Source: Streptomyces lonarensis | GTDB taxonomy: Bacteria; Actinomycetota; Actinomycetes; Streptomycetales; Streptomycetaceae | Assembly: GCF_012033735.1 (NCBI RefSeq) | Contig: NZ_JAAVJD010000007.1 | Span: 1 to 61,109, forward strand | Direction of reading: 5' to 3' | DNA: 61,109 bases | Part shown: in pieces, positions 8,101 to 15,500 of the stretch | How positions within the stretch are numbered: the stretch's first letter is position 1 | How the letters are laid out: each line of letters opens with the position of its first letter | The notes under the pieces: generated by a model | What the model saw: only the letters and a program-made list of their open reading frames with translations | Databases searched by the model: none | Told to the model about the DNA's origin: nothing | Made by a program: the position numbers and the translations under genes

Positions 8101-10288
8101 CCTCGGCGAGTCCCTGCGACAACAGGGTCGCGGGGGCGAGAGCTTCCTGGGGTGAGTGCGCCTCCAGGCCTGCGACCCTCCGGGACCCGATCGTGGCGGT
8201 CGCCGCCGACACGTCGACCAGAGCCCGCACGAGACCGTCGCGGCGGGCCGTGATCCGGCGGTCGCGGCCGCGACGGGCCTCTCCCTCCAGGTCGACCGCC
8301 CAGCTGCCGGCGCCCTCCGCTAGATCAGCCGCCCGGGCACAGGCGGTGGTGAAGGCGTCGAGCCGCTCCGAGATGCGGTGCAGCTCCGGCGAGGTGAGTC
8401 CCCGCACGGCCTCATCGTAGGAGCGACACGCCTCGTTGGCGCGAGCACGTTCCAGCGCGTCGAACGCCTGCCGGGTGGTGGCCACCGCGCGGTCGAAGTC
8501 GCCCGGCCCCGGCAACTCGGCGGGGCCGGGGACCTCAGCTGCCAGCGCCTGCCGTTCCGGAGTGAAGGCGCGTGTCGCTCGCAGCAGTTCGAGCGCTTCC
8601 TCAGCGGTGAGCGAGGGCTGCTCGACCGGAACCGGCCCGAGCCACCGATGGGCCTCGGTCTCGGCGACGAGACGTTGCGCGATCTCCTGCAGACTGCCCT
8701 CGTAGTCGCCGATGTCGGGCTCGAAGCGGTGGGTCTCCTGGTTCCTCAGCACGGCCAGGTCGGCGAGGCGGACGCGTTGGGCGTCCCGTGCACGGTCGAG
8801 GCGCGTGCGGAGTGAGCTGATCTCCCGCTCCGCCGCCCCGGGGTCGTAGGTGGCGTACTCACGGAGGATGCGTTGGACCGATGCCTCGAGTTCCCGCTGC
8901 GCAGCCGACCCGTCCTCGGTACGGCTGACGCACAGATCGCGGACGGTGTCGGGGAGTTTGTCCCGCAGAACCCGCAGCGCGCGGGCGGTGTGGCTGGTGA
9001 TCAGCACACGCTTCCCCTGCGCCAGCAGGTCGGTGACGAGGTTGGCGATGGTGTGCGTCTTGCCGGTACCGGGCGGTCCCTGGACCACGACGAGACGGTT
9101 GGCCCGGAGCCGTCGGGCGATGGTCCGCTGTTCGTCGTTGGCGGGCAGGGCGAAGAAGACCTCACCACCGGTGGGGTCTTCTTCGCCGGCGGCGTGATCC
9201 GCCGCGGTGAGTGAGCCGCCGCGGCCGGCGATGTGGGCGAGCAGATCGGTGGGTTCCACCCCTTCGTCGACGGCTCGCGCGATGGTCTTGAGCGCGTCCA
9301 GCGTGGAGCTGCGATCGCGTTCGCGCAGGACCAGTGCGGGGGTGAGGCCGACCTGCGGGCTCTCCAGCGTCGCGGGACGTGCCCGCGAGATTCCCTGGTG
9401 GTAGGCGCCCGCCGCGTGTGCGGCGTTGACCCAGACCCGCAGGGCGTCGTGCACCGCGGTGAGGTGCGTGGCAGCCGTGAGATCGCCGGCGTCCGCCAGG
9501 CGGGCGATGATCTCCTCACGCACGTTGCCCGCCACGTGCTGCCCGCCGTCGAGCATGCCCTCTTCGAGCTCCGGCCCCATGGCGAGCGGGTCGGGCCCCG
9601 CGGACAGCGCTCCGCTCGCGCTGTCCAGGGTCAGGACCGCGCGGTGCGTGACGAGGTGACGCTCGACGCGGTGCCCCGCCTCGGACTGCCAGGTGAGCCG
9701 CCCCAGACCGAGGACGAGTTCGTTTGCCTCACCGAGCTCCGCGGCGTCCTCGTGCATCTTGTGGAGTCGGTCGTACAGCTCGACCTGGGGGTCCATCGCG
9801 CGGCGCCGTTCCGCCCACCCGAGCCACTCCAACCGCCAGGCGTCGTACGCCTTCTCGATGCGTTCGCGCTGCGGGTGGTCGTCCAGAACGTCGTAGCTCT
9901 TCTCCAGCGGCACCCCCTCCGACCAGTCGGGGAACTGCGGTTCGATCCGCCGCAGCAGCACGGGCGCCTGCGTCCGGCGGAAATCGCGCAACCCCGTCTC
10001 CTCCACCCAGAGCTCGATGAGCTCGGGCAGGGCCGGCGCCTCCTCCCGCGCCGGGCGTTCGACCCGCAGCCACGCCGGCGCCCCCTCCGTCAGCGGCGCG
10101 TCGAGCACCACGGACACCGCAGGGTCGGACGGAAGATCGTCGAACCAGACGATCCCCGCCACACCGTCGAGCGTCCTCCGCGGGCGGACTTTCGACTCCT
10201 CCGCGTCCGCCAGGAACCGGAAGATCTGTTGGACTCTTCTGCCGTCGATGCCCTGCGGCGGCACGTCGCTGTCCCCGTCATGGCCCAT
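5147..10288 (-). CDS. Giant SF1 helicase / Vsr-like nuclease / GreA-GreB C-terminal domain fusion
   Basis: A 1713-residue protein if it starts at the ATG at 10288; a TTG 75 nt upstream is possible. It has a long N-terminal region of unknown function. The SF1 (Dna2/Upf1-like) ATPase has GPPGTGKT near residue 405, a long helical insertion, VIVDEASQ near 1081 with GDSKQVSP just after, FQGDERDVVF near 1285 and NVAASRARD near 1325. Residues about 1380-1475 resemble the MTES_1575-type Vsr-like restriction fold (GHALDLVVEG, CDGD, RQRDLERVDWVFVRIRAS). In my recollection that family reads AVECDGD; here it is AVCCDGD, so an expected acidic residue is cysteine. After a proline-rich linker, residues about 1630-1712 match the GreA/GreB C-terminal domain (ISPSSPLGSRLL, VGTEL, TPGKQ). 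A role in phage or plasmid defence, perhaps acting at transcription complexes, is inference. Confidence 0.82.
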   Translation of the reverse strand: MGHDGDSDVPPQGIDGRRVQQIFRFLADAEESKVRPRRTLDGVAGIVWFDDLPSDPAVSVVLDAPLTEGAPAWLRVERPAREEAPALPELIELWVEETGLRDFRRTQAPVLLRRIEPQFPDWSEGVPLEKSYDVLDDHPQRERIEKAYDAWRLEWLGWAERRRAMDPQVELYDRLHKMHEDAAELGEANELVLGLGRLTWQSEAGHRVERHLVTHRAVLTLDSASGALSAGPDPLAMGPELEEGMLDGGQHVAGNVREEIIARLADAGDLTAATHLTAVHDALRVWVNAAHAAGAYHQGISRARPATLESPQVGLTPALVLRERDRSSTLDALKTIARAVDEGVEPTDLLAHIAGRGGSLTAADHAAGEEDPTGGEVFFALPANDEQRTIARRLRANRLVVVQGPPGTGKTHTIANLVTDLLAQGKRVLITSHTARALRVLRDKLPDTVRDLCVSRTEDGSAAQRELEASVQRILREYATYDPGAAEREISSLRTRLDRARDAQRVRLADLAVLRNQETHRFEPDIGDYEGSLQEIAQRLVAETEAHRWLGPVPVEQPSLTAEEALELLRATRAFTPERQALAAEVPGPAELPGPGDFDRAVATTRQAFDALERARANEACRSYDEAVRGLTSPELHRISERLDAFTTACARAADLAEGAGSWAVDLEGEARRGRDRRITARRDGLVRALVDVSAATATIGSRRVAGLEAHSPQEALAPATLLSQGLAEGGRLRGPFGMRTRLAKSVGTFADAVTVDGRPPHDAEAAAVVHARVLAELSLCEAETEWYGETRPWQGPASRVARIEQDLEVLDALCAVVRARIDLGAVGAAAPGLTDAPWQEKKTREAVRDLLRAAVGVQQAESAEQLLNSAEQLLSAWTDRPGCAAAVTEAHAAVRDRDTERYRQHCETLSEVREAARLRAEQHAAHARVDAAFPRLAERIVTTPEDPAWDQRLPRLAQAWAWTAWRERLERLTDPQTEEKLLRQLTEADDEARITLGRLAARQAWHQCLRLLTDDQSRALKAYQQAAGRIRGKYQQRYRKDAQLALAKAQSAVPAWIMPLHQVAETVPMDRPGLFDVVIVDEASQSGLEAMLLSWLADRMVVVGDSKQVSPENVGLKREDYFQLRDRLLTELEPDIRSLFGPDSSFFDLTEALSSGRGTLMLKEHFRCMPEIISFSNELCYSGDLLPLRQFGADRLPPVRTVQVPDGEVTGAGNRLVNHAEVEALVDAVARSCADPAYAGLTMGVIVLRSAVAHTTELENLLAERIGYEQREQRRLRVGDAAAFQGDERDVVFISCVNSASTAAGTVPGGFNGPTYERRLNVAASRARDQVWVFHSARADQFHAGDLRRHWLDHLSRPIEAAPEQVVDGEVRPDVRHPAFDNLFQQLVYREITARGFRVRPGYRVGGHALDLVVEGGSRRLAVCCDGDSFAEGEDAETAARRQRDLERVDWVFVRIRASRFHLDRERALAPLWVRLGELGIEPTPPEPVPCEPVPSGPVPSEPGGLGEPDGAERVADAADPVQQSAAVAGEPTGKPVTAGATGEAAATEETSATEESLPDPTREPVPYAVLRRVMDEMRQLEAALSATDDPLDGETDAARVVFLRRTLREQRERRAHHLGVLRSFSDTATVDPALQAPAAVVPGALVSLEFDGRWDREVLYTVAELPCEDAETISPSSPLGSRLLWQTVGTELAYEATPGKQSTVRVREVSC

Positions 10289-10852
10289 TGGCCACCCCAC
10301 TTCTCCCGAGGGCACATCGCGCCGTGACAGCGCGGTCCCCGCCCCCACAACCACCGATGACAAGCACTGCGCACCCCAAGATCAACTGTGAACCGGGTAC
10401 ACAGGGGGATGAGATTAGCAGGAAATGACACCGTGTCAGCCCTAATGCCAAAGCTTGAGTTCCGGCGAAGCCGCAGCGCCCGTCGCCGGGGCTCCGCACC
10501 CTCACTCTCCCGCAGAGAACGCGCCAACTGGCGAGGACCACGGTCCGCGAGTTCGGTGCCGGTGGCCCGTGAGGACACCGACCGCCTCCGCGGGGGGCGG
10601 GGCAGGGTTACGCGGCAGTTCAGCCCTCGCGGCGCTCGCCGGGCGGTTGCCGAGACGGTTCCTCACCGGTTGCGGTCGGGTGGGATGGCGCCGCGCCGTC
10701 GAAGCCGTCAAAGGGGCCCTGCGCCGACGTGGTCGTCGGCCTCTCCCGGACCCAATCGCGCCGGCCGCCCTCCACTCGTCCGGTTCAGCGGCGGAAAGCT
10801 GGGCGGGGAGTTCGACTCCCCGGCTCCGGTAAGTCTGGGGCAAGGCCAGCAG
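10289..10852. promoter_or_regulatory. Upstream region of the giant helicase gene with inverted repeats
   Basis: A 564-bp gap between two minus-strand genes with no coding sequence I can support. Part of it, about 10380-10460, is noticeably AT-richer than its surroundings. It holds a perfect palindrome TGACACCGTGTCA at 10426-10438 and an inverted repeat CTGTG/CACAG at 10386-10404. Both are placed where an operator for the giant helicase gene (start 10288) could lie. No clear -35/-10 pair could be fixed. The rest (about 10470-10850) looks like plain GC-rich spacer. Confidence 0.4.
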
Positions 10853-12196
10853 TCAGCCGCCGCCACGGCGGCGGCGGGTCCGCTCCGCCTGCGGCAGGGT
10901 GTCGTCGCTGAGCGCCGCCAGCACGAGATTGCGTTGCCCGCGGAAGGTGCGGATCACCTGCTGGCGCACCAGCTCGGTGCTGGTCCCCGAGGTTCCGATC
11001 TGGCCCGACTCCACCAGCCGGGAGAACAGGGTGTTGTCCAGGTAGCCGGGCACATTCTGGTAGCCGAACCGCACGGCGCCGCCCCGACCGTCCCGCAGCC
11101 GCGCGTCGCGGCGCAGTGCCTCGAACTGCCGCCGGGAGAAGTACATGCCGTGGATCATTTCGTTCGTGTGGCGCATCGTCGACTGCGGGTGGCAGAGCTT
11201 CACCCAGCTCGGGCTGGGGTCGAGACGCTGCTCGCCCTCCTCGCCCGCGATCCGGGCGGCATAACGGTCCAGTGCCTCCATGCGCCGCAGTTCCTCGCCG
11301 AACTTCCGGTCGCTGTTCGGGTAGTAGAAGCCCTTGCGTGCCGCGTCGAGCTTCTTGTACTGGACCAGGACGAGCGATTCGCGGGTCACGTTGTAGTAGA
11401 CGATGTCGCAGCCCAGCAGGGTCTCCGCAGGTGTCCGGTTGGCGTTGGCGACCAGCAGCGTCCGACCGTGCTCCCGGAACTCGCGCCAGGCGACATCGGA
11501 GGTCTCGGTGCTCAGCCATCCGAGCATCGTCTCGGCGTCGCGCGCGATGAGATGGTCCTCCAGCGCGGGGCGGGCGCGCCCACCCGCCAGTGCGAGGAAG
11601 GTGGGAGGTGGCCGGTCGACGTCCAGCTCACCCGCGGGCGGGTCCCACTCCGCGAGCTCCGTGGCGTCGAACCCCGCCATCCTCGCCGCCCCCAGCGTGG
11701 CGTCGCGTTGCAGCGCCACTTCCTGCGCCGCGCGGTTCTCGCCGAACGTCCACGGGGCGACCGCGCCTTCGATCAGCTTCACCGCCTCGGTGGCCGCCGG
11801 CCGCAGTCGCAGCAGCCCGTCGCGGAGCGCCTTGCTCACCCCGTCGGTCTGGTGGCCCTGCTCGGCCAGACGACGGTGTTGAACGGGGGCCAGCACGGCC
11901 AGCAGTTCGGTGAGCCGCAAGGGTTCGGCGAGTCGGAAGACCAGCGAGACGGTCAGCTGCTGGTCCTGGTCCTTCGCTGCCTTGCCTCGGACGGACTTCC
12001 CCACGTGCGTGACGTACATCTGCCCGTCGTCGTCCCGCGCAGCGATCAGCAGCAGCCGGCGGCTCCTGCCTTTGGCCCAGGGGGCCCGCGGCCGGGTGAA
12101 CGACCAGTTCCAGTCCCACCGCCGCAAGGCGTACAGATCTTCCTTCTGACGGAGGAAGTCGGCCTCATGATCCCAGCACTGCACGATCGCCACCAT
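10853..12196 (-). CDS. Uncharacterised protein with possible D...QxK (PD-(D/E)xK-like) nuclease motif
   Basis: I do not recognise a named family for this 447-residue protein. The C-terminal half contains LLGCDIVYYNV followed, about a dozen residues on, by LVLVQYKKL. The arrangement of strand, Asp, strand, Q-x-K is like the active site of PD-(D/E)xK nucleases that carry QxK. The segment KGFYYPNSDRKFGEELRRM follows directly. No signal peptide or membrane segment is seen, and the C terminus is basic (RTRRRRGGG). The ATG at 12196 has AGGA about 8 nt upstream; an ATG at 12205 has its ribosome site too close. It is divergent from pglW, 334 bp away, and lies between the giant helicase gene and BREX-2, so an accessory defence nuclease is a reasonable but untested guess. 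Confidence 0.7.
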   Translation of the reverse strand: MVAIVQCWDHEADFLRQKEDLYALRRWDWNWSFTRPRAPWAKGRSRRLLLIAARDDDGQMYVTHVGKSVRGKAAKDQDQQLTVSLVFRLAEPLRLTELLAVLAPVQHRRLAEQGHQTDGVSKALRDGLLRLRPAATEAVKLIEGAVAPWTFGENRAAQEVALQRDATLGAARMAGFDATELAEWDPPAGELDVDRPPPTFLALAGGRARPALEDHLIARDAETMLGWLSTETSDVAWREFREHGRTLLVANANRTPAETLLGCDIVYYNVTRESLVLVQYKKLDAARKGFYYPNSDRKFGEELRRMEALDRYAARIAGEEGEQRLDPSPSWVKLCHPQSTMRHTNEMIHGMYFSRRQFEALRRDARLRDGRGGAVRFGYQNVPGYLDNTLFSRLVESGQIGTSGTSTELVRQQVIRTFRGQRNLVLAALSDDTLPQAERTRRRRGGG

Positions 12197-12530
12197 GCAG
12201 GCCATCCTGCACGGTCGCCCCCGCCCCCGTCCCCTGGGCCCACGCAGCCTCCGGGAGGAACGCCCCGCCCGCTCCCCTCCCTGTCCATCGGAGAGCCGAG
12301 CGGTCCGACCAGTACGTCTTCGGACGCACCACAGGGCGCGCCCCCGGTCGCTCGCCAGTGCCCGTCCATCCGCCGGCCTGCCGCTGTGCGGCCGCTGTCG
12401 CTTCTGGACCGCTGGCTGTCGGTGTCACCGTCTAGGATTTCTTCCGGGATTTCGGCCGGGCGGCCCGGGACGCACCAACAAGAAGGCGACCGGCGCGCAC
12501 GGACATGAGCTGACACGGGGCGGGAGCCGC
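12197..12530. promoter_or_regulatory. Divergent promoter region upstream of pglW
   Basis: A 334-bp gap between the divergent uncharacterised gene and pglW with no gene in it. A TAGGAT at 12433-12438 resembles a streptomycete -10 element about 93 bp before the pglW ATG, but I find no well-spaced -35 partner. GGGAG at 12522-12526 is the pglW ribosome site. Confidence 0.35.
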
Positions 12531-15500
12531 ATGGAGGATGGCCGGTGGACGACGGTCACCGAGTCCGAGTTCGAGCACGAGCGCCGCGGTCTTGAGGCCA
12601 TCCGGAGGCTCCTGCCGAATGAGGAGCCCTGGCGTGCCTGGTCGAACTTCACCTTCACGGCGGAAAGGGGGCACGTCCGCGAGGTCGATCTCATGGTCAC
12701 CGCGCCGGCCGGTGTGTTCCTGATCGAGCTGAAGGACTGGCACGGGTCGGTGAGCGGTGGTGGGAGCAGCTGGGTGCAGACGAAACTCAGCGGTGTCCAG
12801 CGCCGGCACGGCAACCCGCTGCACCTGACCAACCAGAAAGCCAAGGAGCTGGCGGGCCTGATCAAGGGCGTCGAGAAGGGCGCCCGTAAACAGCCGGGGA
12901 TCTGGGTGGGTGAGGCGGTCTGCTTCACCCACGACAAGCTCCGGGTGAATCTGGCGAGCGCCGACCTGAACGGCGTCTTCACGATCCGGCAGCTGGTGGA
13001 AATGCTCGCTCGCCCCCCGGAGGGCGGCCGGGGGCAGGTGACCGCCGCGGTCTCGCTCCGGGTCGACGCGGCCCTCAAGAAGCTCGGCATCGCGCCCGTC
13101 CGACGTCAGCACGAGGTGGGGTCGTACCTCCTGGAGTCGAAGTCGTTCGACTCCGGTCCGACCTGGGCCGACTACCTGGGGCGTCACACCCAGCTGCACG
13201 ATCTGGCACGGGTGCGGGTCTTCCTCAGCGAACGGGGGGCGTCGGACGCCGCACGCGCCTCGGTGGAGAAGGCCGCCGCGCGTGAGGCCGCGGTGCTCAG
13301 CCGGTTCCGGCACCCGGGCGCCGTCCAGCTGAAGAGCTACCTGCCGTCGGGACACCCGGCGGGCCCGACCATCCTCTTCGACTACCACCCGGAGACCGTC
13401 AGGCTCGACGACTACCTCGTGGAACACGGCAAGCACCTCGACCTGCCCGGCCGTCTCGCGCTGGTCCGCCAGCTCGCCGAGACGCTCCGTTCCGCGCACT
13501 CCAACCGGCTCCATCACCGCACGCTGGCGGCGCATGCGGTGCACGTGATCCCGCGCAACCGCGGTCCGCGTGGGCACGAGCTGAGCGAGGAGCAGCGCTG
13601 GCTGAGCCCCCGGCTGCAGATCGCGGACTGGCAGATCGCCTCCGGCCACAGCGGCAGCCAGGGCAAGCCGCTGACGCATGCCACCTCCGGAGTCTCCGGG
13701 GTGCACCTCTCCCAGCAGACCGACCCGTATCTGGCACCCGAGCTGCGGATCCCGAAGGCGGACCCGGTCCGGCTCGACGTGTACGGGCTCGGTGTGCTCA
13801 CCTATCTCCTGGTCACCGGGCAGCCGCCGGGTGCGACCCAGGCTGAGGTCCTGTCCCGCCTGGAGGCAGGTGAGACGCTCGCCCCGAGCGCGCTGGTGGA
13901 CGGCCTCGATCCCGACCTCGACGACCTCGTGGAGGCGTCCACCGCGTACGAGCCGAGCCGCCGGCTCTCGACCGTCGATGACTTCCTGGAGATGCTGGAG
14001 TTCGTCGAGGAGTCGTTCGCCGCCAAGGACGTCAAGGACGCCGCGGACGGCGACTCGGCTTCCGGCGCTGGCCCGGCCTCGCCGGCCGGCGGGGAGCAGA
14101 CCGAGCCGGAGAAGGACCCGCTGGAGGCCGGCGCCGGTGACCTGCTCGCCGGGCGCTGGGAGGTCCTGCGCCGGCTCGGCACGGGCTCGACCGCGCGGGC
14201 ATTCCTGGTCCGCGACCTGGCGGGCGAGCCGCGTCGCAGTGGCAGCCTGCCGGTTGCGGTGCTCAAGGTCGCGCTCAGCGAGGCGAAGCACGTGGTGCTC
14301 GACAGGGAGGCCGATGTCCTGGCCCGGATCCACCGGGATTCCAGCATCATCGCGCTGTACGAGCGGGAGCCGCTGACCCTCGCGGGCCGCCGGGTGCTCG
14401 CCCTGGAGTACGTGGGTGACAGCCGCGCCCTGGACACGGAGGGCACGGGCAAGGCCGCCCGCAGACGCGAGGAGACCGTAGCCCGTCAGCTGCGGGACTA
14501 CGGCCGCCTCCGGATGGACCAGCTGGAGGTGTACGGAACGTATCTGTTCGGCGCGGTGGAGCACCTGGAGGCGGAGGGCATCTGGCACCGGGACCTGAAG
14601 CCGGACAACATCGCGATCCGGCTCCGTCCCAACGGCACCCGCCAGCTCGTGCTGATCGACTTCTCGCTGGCCGGATACCCCGCGAAGGAGATCGAGGCGG
14701 GCACCGAGGGCTATCTCGACCCCTTCGTCGGCGTCATCACCCGCAGTTCGTACGACGGCCACGCCGAGCGGTACGCGCTGGCCGTCACGCTGCACGAGAT
14801 GGCCTCCCGCGAGCTGCCCCGCTGGGGCGACGGGTCGGTCACGCCCCGGCAGACCGACGCGAAGGAGTGGCCGTACCCGCACCTGGCCGCCGACGCCTTC
14901 GACGACCCGGTCCGGGACGGCCTGGTGGCCTTCTTCCGCAAGGCCCTGGCCCGGGACGTGAAGGACCGCTTCCCGGACCTGAAGCCGATGGTGCGCGCCT
15001 GGAACGCGATCTTCCTGGACGCCCGGCGGACGACCGCGCCGAGCTCCGGGCACGGCAACACGACGGCGGCGGTGGAGGGCGCAGCGCCGCGGATCGGCCA
15101 GAGCGACGACGATGCCTCGGCCGAGGAGATCCGCGACAAGCAGGCCGAGCAGGCCGACCGTTCCACACCGCTGTCGGTGGCGGGCCTGACGCAGGCGGCG
15201 CAGTCCCAGCTGTTCGACCTGGGCCTGAACACCGTGGGGGACGTCCTCGACTACTCGGTGCGGAAGTTCCTGACGGCGCCGGGCATGGGCGCCCGGACCC
15301 GCACGGAGATCCAGAACCGGCAGAAGCAGTGGAACCTGCGGCTCGGCAGAACGCCGGCGCCGATGAGCAACGAGGCGCTCAAGGCCGCCCGCGAGGAGGC
15401 CACCGAGTTGGAGCAGGCGGTCGCCGAGTCGGTCGCGGCGGACGGCGGCGACACCGGCCGGGAGGTGCTGCGCGGGTTGAGCCTGGATGCCCTCGCCTCC

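Noticed and set aside
5432..8155. A long plus-strand open frame opposite the giant helicase gene
   Set aside because: It mirrors real helicase codons, and no recognisable protein or ribosome site supports it.
10800..10825. A tRNA T-arm-like sequence, GGGGAGTTCGACTCCCC
   Set aside because: It contains GTTCGACTC, but the T-stem does not pair in tRNA register and no acceptor, D or anticodon arms surround it. It is better read as a simple hairpin.
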